Assembly: GCA_016714465.1 (NCBI GenBank)
Contig: JADKDT010000003.1
Span: forward strand, 62,001 to 126,000
DNA: 64,000 bases
Direction of reading: 5' to 3'
DNA from: Candidatus Brachythrix odensensis
GTDB taxonomy: Bacteria > Chloroflexota > Anaerolineae > J036 > Brachytrichaceae
Made by a program: the position numbers and the translations under genes. The notes under the pieces were generated by a model. It had not been told where the DNA came from. It was given only the letters and a program-made list of their open reading frames with translations, and made no database searches. Position 1 is the first letter of the stretch. The number at the start of each line of letters is the position of its first letter. This document shows positions 1-9,469 of the stretch, piece after piece.

Positions 1-368
1 ATGTAGAAGTCCTTTGGGGCCGGGATCGGGCGCTTGGTGACGGGATCCTCGGTCCGCACAATCCAGATGCACTGGGGCGGGCAGACTTTGGCGCAGATGC
101 CGCACGAGGTGCACTTGTCCTCTTTCTTCTCGGTGTCATAGACCAGGAAGGGGATGTTCCGGAAGTTCTCCGGCATCGGAGCCTTCTCTTTTGGATACTC
201 GATCGTGACCAGGCCGCGGGCCTTGGGGTTCTGGCGGCGCACCGCCCGGGCCGTGCCGGCCACCCCGCTCTTGCGCCCGAGATACTTCAGATCCTCGGCG
301 TAGGTCATGAGGAAGTGCTTCAGCGTATAGCCGAGGCCCTTGAGGATGCCGGTTCCGAAAAGGCTCAT
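1..368 (-). CDS. nuoI: NADH-quinone oxidoreductase subunit I (NuoI), N-terminal part
   Basis: Peripheral-arm subunit of complex I that carries two [4Fe-4S] clusters and passes electrons toward NuoB. About 122 codons are visible; the gene runs off the window start. The first ferredoxin motif is visible as CTSCGICAKVCP at about residues 93-104; the second must lie outside the window. The start ATG (366-368) overlaps the nuoCD stop as ATGA, so translation is probably coupled. It is the last visible gene of the iscX-nuoB-nuoCD-nuoI operon. Confidence 0.93.
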   Translation of the reverse strand, partial: MSLFGTGILKGLGYTLKHFLMTYAEDLKYLGRKSGVAGTARAVRRQNPKARGLVTIEYPKEKAPMPENFRNIPFLVYDTEKKEDKCTSCGICAKVCPPQCIWIVRTEDPVTKRPIPAPKDFY

Positions 369-2449
369 CGATCCACCTCGCCGAGCACAATGTCCAGACT
401 GCCCAGGACGACGACCGAGTCGGCGATCTTCTGGCCGATGGTCATCTCCTTGAGCGAATTCAGGTTGATAAACGAAGACGAGCGCACGTGATAGCGATAC
501 GGGTTCTGCGCGCCGTCGCTCACCAGGTAGAAGCCCAGCTCGCCCTTGGGCGTCTCGACCCGGCCATAGGCCTGGCCGGCCGGAACGCGATGGTTGTAGG
601 CCTTCTTGCCGGCCTGGATGTCGCCCGGCTTGGAGTTGTGCTCCATCTGATTCAGGCACTGCTGCAGAATCTTGATCGACTCGCGCATCTCCATGATCCG
701 CAGGCGATAACGGTCGTAGACGTCGGCGCCATACAGCACGGGCACGTCCCAGTCGAAGCGATCGTAGATGCTGTACGGCTCGGCCCGCCGGATGTCGTAC
801 GGGACACCCGCCGCGCGCAGACACGGGCCGGTCAGGCTGTAGGCGATCGAGCGATTGGCGGGCAGATAGCCCACCCCGATCGAACGGGCCTTGACGATCT
901 CGTTGTCGCTCAGGAAGTATTCGAGCTCGTCGATGGCGCGGGGCAGGCGCTCGAAGGCCAGCTCGCGGGCGCGCTCGAATTGGGCCGGGGTCAGGTCGCG
1001 CGACACGCCGCCGAAGCGCATGTAGTTGCACATCATCCGGCTGCCGGCGACGCCCTCGAACAGGTCGACGATCAGGTCGCGCTCGGTAATGAAGTACAGG
1101 GCCGGGGTGAAGAAGGCGCCCAGGTCGTTAAGCAGGAAGCCGATCGACCAGAAGTGCGAGGCCACCCGGGTGAACTCGCTCATCAGCACCCGCAAGTACT
1201 CGGCCCGGTCGGTGGGCTTGATCCCCATCATCTTCTCGACCGTGGTCACATAGCCCAGCTCGTTGACCATCCCGGTGATGTAATCCAGCCGGTCGGTGTA
1301 CGGAATGTTGTGCAGCCAGGTGTTGCGCTCGCCGATCTTCTCGTGATTGCGGTGCAGATAACCCAGGACAAGTTTGAGGTCGGTGATCGTCTCACCGTCC
1401 AACTTCACCACCATCCGGAGCACACCGTGGGTGGACGGGTGCTGGGGGCCCATGTTGACGATGATCTGGTCGGTCTTCATCTCCGACGAATCGAGGATGC
1501 CGGCCCGCTTGAGCTCTTCGAAATCCTCGGGGCTCATCCCCGCGCCATGCGAACCCATCCCGGTGTTGAGCGAGGCCGTGTTGGCCTGCATGCTGTCATA
1601 GAGATTGCCGTCCGGGTTGGACTTGTAGTTCAGCGGGTCAAAACCGGCCGGGTAGTTGAGGTTGTCCTCCCACGGCACGCGGTCTTCGGCCAGCTTGTGG
1701 TTGCCGCCCGGCCAGCGCGACTCAAACGGCTTCGTGTCGCCCTCGAAATAGGCTTCCTTCCAGTCCTTGCGCAACGGCCAGCCGGCAAAGCCTTCCCACA
1801 TCAGGATGCGGCGCAGATCGGGGTTGCCCTCGAAGCGCACGCCATACATGTCGTAGGCCTCGCGCTCCTGGAACTCGGCCCCGGGATAGACCGGCACCAG
1901 CGACGGCACCCAGTCGGTCGGATCATTGCCCTTGGGGCGCGCCAGGCGGGCCTTGTAGCACAGGGTTGGTCCGCCTGTTGTGCGCTGCACGTGGTAGACC
2001 ACCTCGATGACGTTGTCCTTGGGGTAGTCGGCGGCCGTCAGGTTGGCCAGCATGTCGTAGCGCAGCGCGTCCCGGATCCAGGTCGCGATCTCGATCAATC
2101 GGGTCAAATCGGCGATCACGATGCCTTCAAACGCGGCGGGCTTGATGACCTCATCGCCGAACTTCGCCCGGACCTTCTCGAGATCGGGGTTCACGATTGC
2201 GGCGGCCGGAGCAGCCTTGGCGGGCGCAGCCGATTTGGCGGGGGCGGCGGCGACCGGAGACGCGGGCTTTGGCGCGGCAGGCGCGGCGACCGGGGCCGGG
2301 GCAGCGGCAACAGGTTTGGCCGCGGGCGGCTTGGCGCCGGGGGCGGCGGCCCCGGGTGGTCGTGCGCCCGGAGGCGCGCCGCCTGGCATTGCTGCACCGG
2401 GTGGTCGCGCTCCCGGAGGCGGGCCGGGCTTCTTGACTTCGTCTGACAT
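365..2449 (-). CDS. nuoCD: NADH-quinone oxidoreductase subunit C/D fusion (NuoCD)
   Basis: Fused 30-kDa (NuoC) and 49-kDa (NuoD) subunits of complex I, which help form the quinone-binding site. After the start at 2449, residues of about 1-85 are an Ala/Pro-rich low-complexity tract. The NuoC-like domain follows at about 90-270 and the NuoD domain at about 320-694, with NMGPQHPSTHGVLR and the C-terminal DIVLGEVDR. An ATG at 2461 is also in frame, but GGGAG lies 5 nt before 2449, so MSDEVKK is preferred. NuoC/D fusions are known in several phyla; the Ala/Pro-rich head is unusual. It overlaps nuoI by 4 nt. Confidence 0.93.
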   Translation of the reverse strand: MSDEVKKPGPPPGARPPGAAMPGGAPPGARPPGAAAPGAKPPAAKPVAAAPAPVAAPAAPKPASPVAAAPAKSAAPAKAAPAAAIVNPDLEKVRAKFGDEVIKPAAFEGIVIADLTRLIEIATWIRDALRYDMLANLTAADYPKDNVIEVVYHVQRTTGGPTLCYKARLARPKGNDPTDWVPSLVPVYPGAEFQEREAYDMYGVRFEGNPDLRRILMWEGFAGWPLRKDWKEAYFEGDTKPFESRWPGGNHKLAEDRVPWEDNLNYPAGFDPLNYKSNPDGNLYDSMQANTASLNTGMGSHGAGMSPEDFEELKRAGILDSSEMKTDQIIVNMGPQHPSTHGVLRMVVKLDGETITDLKLVLGYLHRNHEKIGERNTWLHNIPYTDRLDYITGMVNELGYVTTVEKMMGIKPTDRAEYLRVLMSEFTRVASHFWSIGFLLNDLGAFFTPALYFITERDLIVDLFEGVAGSRMMCNYMRFGGVSRDLTPAQFERARELAFERLPRAIDELEYFLSDNEIVKARSIGVGYLPANRSIAYSLTGPCLRAAGVPYDIRRAEPYSIYDRFDWDVPVLYGADVYDRYRLRIMEMRESIKILQQCLNQMEHNSKPGDIQAGKKAYNHRVPAGQAYGRVETPKGELGFYLVSDGAQNPYRYHVRSSSFINLNSLKEMTIGQKIADSVVVLGSLDIVLGEVDR

Positions 2450-2504
2450 GATGACTCCCATTCCAGAGCCCGGGCGTCACGCCGGCAGGCTCATTGGTCT
2501 CAAT

Positions 2505-3134
2505 CTAAGCAGCGGTCTTCTCCGCGATTTCCTGCGCCCGGCGCATATCGACCAGGTCGGGCCCCAGAACCGGGACCGGAACGGCCTCGCCGCCTTCCTT
2601 CTGATACCACGGCACGCTCCGGATGCTCTGCTTGTCGATCTTTTCCTGCAGACGCAGGAAGCCGTGCAGCAGAGCCTCGGGCCGGGGCGGGCAGCCCGGG
2701 ATGTAGACATCGACGGGGATGAACTTATCGATTCCGGAGACGACGTTGTAGCCCTCTTTGAACGGGCCGCCGCTCGTCGCGCAGGCGCCCATCGCCACCA
2801 CATAGCGCGGCTCAGGCATCTGGTTGTACAGCCGGATGATCTGGGGCAGCATCTTCTTCGTCACCGTGCCCGAAACGATCATCAAGTCGGCCTGGCGCGG
2901 GCTGGCCCGCATGAGCTCCCATCCGAAACGGGCCAGGTCGTGCCGACTGGCGGCAGTGCAGATCATCTCAATGGCGCAACACGCCAGGCCGAAGAGCATC
3001 GGCCACATGCTGCGCTTGCGCCCCCAGTTGTAGATCTTGTCGAGGGTGGTAATAAAGACGTTGTTGTTCAGCTCGGCCGGAACGCGGGGATCGTTCTTGA
3101 TCTCTTCAGGAAGATTCGTCTGTAACTGCGTCAT
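2505..3134 (-). CDS. nuoB: NADH-quinone oxidoreductase subunit B (NuoB)
   Basis: Complex I subunit that holds the terminal [4Fe-4S] cluster N2 next to quinone. The ligands are seen in GLACCAIEM, GACATSGG and PGCPPRPE. The protein is 209 aa, a usual length. AGGAG lies 5 nt before the ATG at 3134. It follows iscX by 13 nt and precedes nuoCD by about 55 nt. No nuoA lies upstream, where it normally precedes nuoB, so the membrane-arm genes must be elsewhere in this genome. Confidence 0.95.
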   Translation of the reverse strand: MTQLQTNLPEEIKNDPRVPAELNNNVFITTLDKIYNWGRKRSMWPMLFGLACCAIEMICTAASRHDLARFGWELMRASPRQADLMIVSGTVTKKMLPQIIRLYNQMPEPRYVVAMGACATSGGPFKEGYNVVSGIDKFIPVDVYIPGCPPRPEALLHGFLRLQEKIDKQSIRSVPWYQKEGGEAVPVPVLGPDLVDMRRAQEIAEKTAA

Positions 3135-3147
3135 CTACGCTCCTGCT

Positions 3148-3363
3148 TCAACACAATTCAACCCACTCGCGCTGGATCTCTTCCAGCCACGTTTCGCGGG
3201 CATCGCTCGGGTCATCGGCAAAATCCGCCAGCCCGGTCACCCATGTCTGCAGCGCGCTTGCATCCAACATCAAAGGGTCGGCTTCCGGGTGCGCCCGCCG
3301 TAGCAGGAGCGCAATCGGATAGGCATCGTCCCAATAAAGTGGATTGGCCGAGGAGGGAGTCAT
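3148..3363 (-). CDS. iscX: IscX-like Fe-S assembly accessory protein
   Basis: Small acidic protein of 71 aa resembling IscX/YfhJ, which binds IscS and iron and tunes Fe-S cluster assembly. Visible family features are LYWDDAYPIA near the N-terminus, HPEADPLML, LADFADDP in the middle, and the C-terminal EEIQREWVE acidic helix. It heads the nuoB-nuoCD-nuoI operon with only 13 nt to nuoB, which suggests local coupling of cluster supply to complex I maturation (inference). A TATAAT on the minus strand at 3385-3390 is a plausible promoter. No other isc or suf gene is nearby. Confidence 0.72.
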   Translation of the reverse strand: MTPSSANPLYWDDAYPIALLLRRAHPEADPLMLDASALQTWVTGLADFADDPSDARETWLEEIQREWVELC

Positions 3364-3384
3364 GACCGGCGAATTCGCGTGGCG

Positions 3385-3390
3385 ATTATA
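3385..3390 (-). promoter_or_regulatory. -10 element of the iscX-nuo operon
   Basis: TATAAT read on the minus strand, 21 nt before the iscX ATG. The expected -35 position falls inside the adjacent palindrome and no good -35 is seen. Confidence 0.45.
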
Positions 3391-3404
3391 CCGCCGCGGG
3401 GGCT

Positions 3405-3457
3405 AACAGAAGAAGGGAAGAAGGAAGGCGATTCCTTCATTCTTCCCTTCTTCTGTT
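3405..3457. repeat. Long intergenic palindrome
   Basis: Two 24-nt arms with one mismatch around a 5-nt loop; arms are rich in GAAGAAGG. It lies between the alpha/beta hydrolase stop (3467) and the iscX start, so it could end hydrolase transcripts and also occupies the -35 region of the iscX promoter. Confidence 0.85.
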
Positions 3458-3466
3458 GCAGCGAGT

Positions 3467-4252
3467 TCAGCCGGCTCCACCAAGGATTGCGTCCAGGAAG
3501 CGGTGCATGCCTTCGGCGATCTCCGCCGGGCGGGTGACGGTTGGGACGTGGCCCGCTCCCGCAATCACCGACAGCGTGGCATGGGGGAGGGCGGCGGCCA
3601 GCGCACGGGCCTGTTCGAGCGGCACGATGACATCCCGTTCGCCGTGAATGATCAACACGGGCTGGGTGATCCGGGCCAGATCGGCCCGCAAATCAACCCC
3701 CGTGGCGGCGTCGAACAGGGCGATGGCTTCGGCCGGGGTCGCCCGGCTCAGGATCTTGAGTCCCCAGGCCTTGAGATGCTCGCTGTCGGGTTCCGGCACG
3801 CACGCGGCCACGAAGCGGCGCAAGGTTTCTTCATAATGGGTCCGCAGACCGCTGACAAAGGGTGACTCCTGGGCCGTCGGGGCCCGATAAAACATGGCGT
3901 CGACGAGGACGAGCCCGGCGATTCTTTCTGGGTGGCGCAGGGCCGCCCCAAGGGCGGTCAGCGCGCCAGCCGACTCGGCCGCGAGCACGCAGCGCGCCAC
4001 CTGATAGGCATCCATGACATCGAAGACATCATCGACCAACCGGTCATGGGTGATGCTCTCGACCGGCGCTCGGGTGATGCCCGCCCCGCGGTGGTCGTAG
4101 GCGATCGTCCGCCAGCGCCGGCTGAGGATGGAGAACGGCTCGGCCCACAGCTCCCAACTGCCCGTCCACCCGCCGACCCCGAGCACGACCGGCCGGTCGC
4201 TGGGTCCAAACGCGGTCGCGTAGATCTTTGCGTCTCCAACCGATACGAACAT
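3467..4252 (-). CDS. Alpha/beta-fold hydrolase
   Basis: Cytoplasmic alpha/beta hydrolase of 261 aa; substrate unknown. The oxyanion-side loop GVGGWTGSW follows strand 3. The nucleophile elbow is AESAGA, the acid is probably in HGERDVIVP, and the catalytic His is in GAGHVPTV. The fold resembles the 3-oxoadipate enol-lactonase/esterase group, but motifs alone cannot assign a reaction. The gene stands alone, divergent from tRNA-His. A TAGAAT hexamer on the minus strand (4260-4265) ends 7 nt before the ATG, so the mRNA is probably leaderless. Confidence 0.82.
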   Translation of the reverse strand: MFVSVGDAKIYATAFGPSDRPVVLGVGGWTGSWELWAEPFSILSRRWRTIAYDHRGAGITRAPVESITHDRLVDDVFDVMDAYQVARCVLAAESAGALTALGAALRHPERIAGLVLVDAMFYRAPTAQESPFVSGLRTHYEETLRRFVAACVPEPDSEHLKAWGLKILSRATPAEAIALFDAATGVDLRADLARITQPVLIIHGERDVIVPLEQARALAAALPHATLSVIAGAGHVPTVTRPAEIAEGMHRFLDAILGGAG

Positions 4253-4259
4253 GGAAGAG

Positions 4260-4265
4260 ATTCTA
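4260..4265 (-). promoter_or_regulatory. -10 element, probable leaderless mRNA (alpha/beta hydrolase)
   Basis: TAGAAT on the minus strand, 7 nt before the ATG at 4252. Transcription would begin at or next to the start codon, and no Shine-Dalgarno sequence is present. Confidence 0.5.
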
Positions 4266-4273
4266 GTGCAGTC

Positions 4274-4320
4274 ATCTGGAGCGATGGGCCGCGGCGAAGC
4301 CGCGGCCCATCGCTCCAGAT
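4274..4320. repeat. Perfect palindrome between hydrolase and tRNA-His
   Basis: Two perfect 22-nt arms around a GAA loop. It lies between two divergent promoters and covers the position where the tRNA-His -35 would be. Confidence 0.92.
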
Positions 4321-4322
4321 GT

Positions 4323-4328
4323 TATAAT
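4323..4328 (+). promoter_or_regulatory. -10 element of tRNA-His
   Basis: Consensus TATAAT 12 nt before the mature tRNA 5' end. The palindrome at 4274-4320 occupies the upstream region; no separate -35 is visible. Confidence 0.55.
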
Positions 4329-4340
4329 TTTCAACTCCGT

Positions 4341-4414
4341 GGTGCCTATAGCTCAATAGGTGGAGCGCCTGACTGTGGCTCAGGAGGTCGTGGGTTCAAG
4401 CCCCACTAGGCACC
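4341..4414 (+). tRNA. tRNA-His (GTG)
   Basis: Cloverleaf read directly. The acceptor GTGCCTA (4342-4348) pairs with TAGGCAC (4407-4413). The histidine-specific extra G(-1) at 4341 faces C73 at 4414. The anticodon stem is CCTGA/TCAGG with loop CTGTGGC and anticodon GTG at 4375-4377. The T arm is GTGGG-TTCAAGC-CCCAC. CCA is not encoded. Confidence 0.97.
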
Positions 4415-4432
4415 CCTCTCAATTCCTCACCC

Positions 4433-5521
4433 ATGCGCGTCGCCGTCAATGCCTGGTTCCTCAACGCCCCCACCACCGGGAGCGGCCAGTATCTGACAAG
4501 CCTCGCCGCGGCGCTCAGGGACCTCTCCTCCGACCTCGAACTGGTGATGATTGAGCCGCGCGCGCGCGGCAAACTGGCCAAGGTCTGGTTCGAGCAGGTC
4601 GGTTTTCCCCTGGCCGCCGCGCGGACGAAGGCTGATCTGGCCTGGGTGCCGTATTGGGCTGGACCGTTGGCCAGCGATCTGCCGGTGGTCTGCACCATCC
4701 ATGATGTCATCGCCCTCGCCTTGCCCGCCTATCGCGGCGGGCTTGCCGGGGCCGCCTATCTCAGCCTCGTCCGAGCCTCGGCTCCCAACGCCGCCCACAT
4801 CCTGACCGACTCCGAGTACAGCCGCCAGGATATCGTCAAACGGCTGGAGATCCCCGAGGAGCGGGTCACTGCGGTGCTGCTGGCGGCGGATGCGCGTTTC
4901 AGCCCGAGCATCGGCGCCGATGCCGTCGCCGCCGCGCGCGAGCGCTACGATCTGCCCGAGACCTACGTGTTGTATCTGGGCGGCTTCGACCCGCGCAAGA
5001 ACATCGAGACCCTCTTCCAGGTCTATGTCTGGGCGGGCGAGACCATCGGGACCGATTTCCCGCTTGTCATCACCGGCCGGCCGGAGGATCGCTGCTACGC
5101 CGCCGACGGCGCCCCGACCACCCTGGGCGAGATGGCCAAATTGCTGGAGGTCGAGGACGTCGTCCGTTTTGTTGGGCGGGTGTCCGAGGAGGACAAACCG
5201 GCGGTCTATGCGGGCGCGCGGGCATTTCTGTACCCCTCGACCTACGAGGGTTTTGGCCTGCCGCCGCTCGAGGCAATGGCCTGCGGCGTGCCCGTCATCG
5301 GCAGCAACGCCACGTGTATCCCCGAGGTCGTCGGCCCGGCCGGCATGCTGGTCGATCCCATGGACGCCCGGCGCATGGCCGGCGCGCTGATCGCGGTCTG
5401 CGCCGAGGACGATCTGCACGCGCGGCTGGCTCAGAAAGCCATCCTGCGCGCGGCCGAATTCTCCTGGTCGCGCGCTGCCATCGATACGCTGGGGGTTTTC
5501 CGGCGCGTGGGCCGCGTCTGA
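4433..5521 (+). CDS. Glycosyltransferase, GT4 family
   Basis: Retaining GT-B glycosyltransferase of 362 aa. The N-terminal Rossmann half starts MRVAVNAWF; the nucleotide-sugar-binding half has GGFDPRKNIETL and the EX7E motif in YEGFGLPPLEAMACG. Donor and acceptor are unknown. It starts only 18 nt after the tRNA-His 3' end, with neither a Shine-Dalgarno sequence nor a clear -10 in between. It may therefore be carried on the tRNA transcript, with its 5' end made by tRNA processing (inference). A 60-nt palindrome follows the stop. Confidence 0.88.
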   Translation: MRVAVNAWFLNAPTTGSGQYLTSLAAALRDLSSDLELVMIEPRARGKLAKVWFEQVGFPLAAARTKADLAWVPYWAGPLASDLPVVCTIHDVIALALPAYRGGLAGAAYLSLVRASAPNAAHILTDSEYSRQDIVKRLEIPEERVTAVLLAADARFSPSIGADAVAAARERYDLPETYVLYLGGFDPRKNIETLFQVYVWAGETIGTDFPLVITGRPEDRCYAADGAPTTLGEMAKLLEVEDVVRFVGRVSEEDKPAVYAGARAFLYPSTYEGFGLPPLEAMACGVPVIGSNATCIPEVVGPAGMLVDPMDARRMAGALIAVCAEDDLHARLAQKAILRAAEFSWSRAAIDTLGVFRRVGRV

Positions 5522-5530
5522 TGGATTCTT

Positions 5531-5590
5531 TTGCGGAAGCGATATCCCGCGCCCCGGCGTACGCCGGGGCGCGGGATATCGCTTCCGCAA
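5531..5590. repeat. Perfect 60-nt palindrome
   Basis: Two perfect 30-nt arms with no loop; the centre is CCCCGGCGTACGCCGGGG. The same core recurs at 23,050 and near 11,890 with different outer arms. It lies between two tandem genes and ends 4 nt before the -10 of the GNAT gene. Confidence 0.95.
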
Positions 5591-5594
5591 ATGC

Positions 5595-5600
5595 TACACT
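5595..5600 (+). promoter_or_regulatory. -10 element, probable leaderless mRNA (GNAT gene)
   Basis: TACACT ends 7 nt before the ATG at 5608; no Shine-Dalgarno sequence is present. Confidence 0.5.
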
Positions 5601-5607
5601 CCCGCCC

Positions 5608-6099
5608 ATGAACGCCGGGGCGGTCATTGGAAGCAGCGGATATGCGATCCAGCGCTCGGGCTGGCGCGATCTCATCCGGGTGTGGCGGGTGCAGCGGGCG
5701 ATCTTCCTCGAGGATGCCTACGATCCACTGACGCTGCTTGGGATGGCCCTCAATCCGGCCGGTCTCCGCCTGCACGCTGTGGTGAACGATGACGTCGTTG
5801 GATTTCTCGCCTGCGAGACCAGCTTTCGGGATGGCGCGGCCTGGATCGTCATGGTTGGCACCCACCCGCAGTTTTGGGGGCGCGGCATCGCCTCTGCTCT
5901 GATCCTTGCGGCCGAGCGCGAAATGGTCCGCCGCGCGACTCGGATCAAGCTCACGGTCCGGCGCGGCAACACCCGGGCCATCGCCCTGTACGAGCGATTG
6001 GGTTACCTGCACATGAGCACCACCCGCCGCTACTACAACGACGGCGAAGACGGCCTGATCATGGAGAAAAGCCTGCGCGGCCCTAAAATGGAGGGGTGA
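5608..6099 (+). CDS. GNAT-family N-acetyltransferase
   Basis: Acetyl-CoA-dependent N-acetyltransferase of 163 aa, similar in layout to RimI-type enzymes. The acetyl-CoA-binding motif A is visible as VGTHPQFWGRGIASALI, followed by the motif B region RGNTRAIALYERLGY and the C-terminal strand with RRYYNDGEDGLIM. The acceptor (ribosomal protein N-terminus or small molecule) is not predictable. Start at 5608 is chosen because it follows a TACACT -10 by 7 nt; upstream in-frame sequence lies in the palindrome. It overlaps the next gene by 4 nt. Confidence 0.85.
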   Translation: MNAGAVIGSSGYAIQRSGWRDLIRVWRVQRAIFLEDAYDPLTLLGMALNPAGLRLHAVVNDDVVGFLACETSFRDGAAWIVMVGTHPQFWGRGIASALILAAEREMVRRATRIKLTVRRGNTRAIALYERLGYLHMSTTRRYYNDGEDGLIMEKSLRGPKMEG

Positions 6100-6819
6100 G
6101 CACCCCTCAAACGTTCGACAACACGTACGATGCGATCGGCCCGATGCGCGCCCCGGCGATCGTGTTTCTGCACGGCGCCACGGCCACCCGCAAGCAGTGG
6201 ATGCCCCAATTCGACGCGCTCTCGGATGCATATCGGGTGATTGCCGTCGATCTGCCCGGGCATGGCGAGCTCGCCCACGAGCGCTTTACGTTGGACGGCG
6301 CGGCTGCGCGGGTCGAGCAGATCATCCGCGAGCGCACCCCTTACAAATCCGCGCTGGTGGTCGGGCACTCGCTGGGCGGCTACGTGGCGATGACGCTCGC
6401 CCAGCGCGCGCCCGCGATCGTGCCGGGCCTGGTTCTGGCCGGCGCCGCCATCAACTTCACCGGGCTCATGGGGACGCTGGCTCGGATGAACGCCGCGCTC
6501 TTCCCGCTCTTCCCGCAGAGGTGGCTGGCGGGCGAGAACACCCGCATGATGCGGCGGATGTTCAAGCCCGAGATCGCCGAGGCCCAGATCGAGGCCGGCT
6601 ACTTTTTCACGTCCGCCGGCGATGTCTATCGCGATCTGGCCGGCCGCGATTTTCACGCCCTGTTGCGCGCATACCCTGGTCCGACCCTCGTCCTCAATGG
6701 GACCAAGGACTGGCAGAATCTGCGCTACGAGAAGGCCTTCCTCGCCGCCGCCCAGCATCCCACCCTCGTCCATCTCCACGGCGCCGGCCACGTCAGCAAC
6801 CTCGAGATGCCGGAGGACT

Positions 6820-8205
<1,386 letters not shown>

Positions 8206-8211
8206 GAATCC

Positions 8212-8217
8212 ATCGTA
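8212..8217 (-). promoter_or_regulatory. -10 element, probable leaderless mRNA (thiolase)
   Basis: TACGAT on the minus strand, 6 nt before the ATG at 8205. Confidence 0.5.
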
Positions 8218-8227
8218 ATACGGAATT

Positions 8228-8391
8228 CAGAAACCGAACGTAACTGCCAGGCTTCAATCTGCGCTAATCTGCGTCAATCTGCGGATCGATTCAACTTAAA
8301 GCCCGCTCGGCCCGTCACGGGCACGGCAGGTTTTGTCCGCAGATTAACGCAGATTGGCGCAGATTGGGTAACTGTTTCTGGCTGTCAGCAC
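8228..8391. repeat. Inverted repeat of the ATCTGCGGA family
   Basis: Left arm contains AATCTGCGTCAATCTGCGGA and the right arm TCCGCAGATTAACGCAGATT; outer CAGAAAC and GTTTCTG pair as well. It fills the gap between the divergent thiolase and NAT genes. A related copy lies at 12,694-12,778. Confidence 0.8.
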
Positions 8392-8422
8392 GGCGGGTGG
8401 CGCTTAGCCTGAGCATTTGAAT

Positions 8423-8428
8423 TACGAT
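8423..8428 (+). promoter_or_regulatory. -10 element, probable leaderless mRNA (NAT gene)
   Basis: TACGAT, identical to the hexamer of the divergent thiolase, ends 6 nt before the ATG at 8435. This decides the start over the upstream TTG at 8417. Confidence 0.5.
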
Positions 8429-8434
8429 ATCGGC

Positions 8435-9244
8435 ATGATCGAGCCCTTGACCGACGGTCTGGCCCACCGGGTGCTGGCCCACCTCGGGCTGGCCCGGGCG
8501 AAACCGAGCGTAACGTATCTCGGCCATCTGGTCGCCGCGTATGGCCAGCGCGTGCCGTGGGAGAGCGTGTCGCGGATCGCCCGGCGCGCGTATTGCCTGC
8601 CCGGGGGCGGGTGCCCGCGCTGGCCGGAGATTTTCTGGGAGGAGGCTCTCAGCCTGGGCACCGGCGGCACCTGTTTCGAGAGCAACCTCGCCTTCTTCTC
8701 GCTGTTGCGGGCGCTGGGATTCGAGGGCTATCTGACCATCAACAACATGAGCGAATCGATCGGCTGCCACACCGCCTGCGTGGTCGAATGGGGCGGGGAG
8801 CAGTGGCTGGCCGATGCGGGGTATCCCGTCTACGCCCCGCTGCGGATTGATCCCTTGGGTGAGACGCAGGCGAGCTCGCCGTGGATGGATTACAGCCTGA
8901 CTCCGGCCGGGCCGGACGAGTACATCGTCACTCAGTCCCCGCATGCCAGACCGTACGCCTTCACCTTGATCAACAAGCCGGTCAGCATCGCCCGCTATCG
9001 GGCGGCCACCCTCGACGACTACGGCGAGCAGGGGCTCTTTCTGAGCCGGATCATCGTTCTGCGGGCGTCGCCCGGACATGTCCAACGCTTTGACAGCAGC
9101 CAGGAGACCAACGCGGTCGAAGTCTTCGAAGGCGGGCAGAAGCGCGAGGAGGCGCTGGGTGATGACCCCGCCGCGGCGCTCAGCGCGCGCTTTGGGGTCA
9201 ATCTGCGCGTATTGCGCGAGGCGTTCGCGGCGTTGAGGGGGTAG
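8435..9244 (+). CDS. Arylamine N-acetyltransferase-like enzyme
   Basis: Member of the arylamine N-acetyltransferase/transglutaminase-like cysteine enzymes, 269 aa. The catalytic triad is visible as Cys80 in GGTCFESN, His112 in CHTACVV and Asp127 in LADAGYP. Canonical NATs have Cys69, His107 and Asp122, so the His-Asp spacing of 15 matches. Classical NATs transfer acetyl from acetyl-CoA to aryl amines; related enzymes close amides in natural-product pathways. The acceptor here is unknown. It is monocistronic and divergent from the thiolase. Confidence 0.72.
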   Translation: MIEPLTDGLAHRVLAHLGLARAKPSVTYLGHLVAAYGQRVPWESVSRIARRAYCLPGGGCPRWPEIFWEEALSLGTGGTCFESNLAFFSLLRALGFEGYLTINNMSESIGCHTACVVEWGGEQWLADAGYPVYAPLRIDPLGETQASSPWMDYSLTPAGPDEYIVTQSPHARPYAFTLINKPVSIARYRAATLDDYGEQGLFLSRIIVLRASPGHVQRFDSSQETNAVEVFEGGQKREEALGDDPAAALSARFGVNLRVLREAFAALRG

Positions 9245-9255
9245 GGGCGTCCATG

Positions 9256-9361
9256 CCTGAACCTCGTAGGTGGGTGCCGTAGATCCTGAACCTCGGAGGT
9301 GGGCGCCCACGACTCTATACGGTGACGGCTCTACGGCGCCCACCTCCGAGGTTCAGGATCT
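9256..9361. repeat. Hairpin element, copy A
   Basis: Perfect 27-nt arms (9281-9307 and 9335-9361) built on CCTCGGAGGTGGGCGCC. The loop contains CGACTCTAT and TGACGG. A degenerate direct copy of the left arm precedes it at 9256-9280. It is homologous along its whole length, loop included, to copy B in the opposite orientation. Confidence 0.9.
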
Positions 9362-9469
9362 GACGATGAGTACACTTTGGTCACCGAATCTCCACTCCGA
9401 ATGAAGACAAGGTTTCTGTCGCAGGTTCTCGGCCGAAACTTGACGATCGAATCGTCCCAGGGACTCGAA

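Noticed and set aside
488..2446. 652-codon open frame on the plus strand opposite nuoCD
   Set aside because: It is the antisense of a clear NuoCD gene; such shadows are expected in GC-rich codon use, and its translation is low-complexity His/Gly/Arg/Val-rich without domains.
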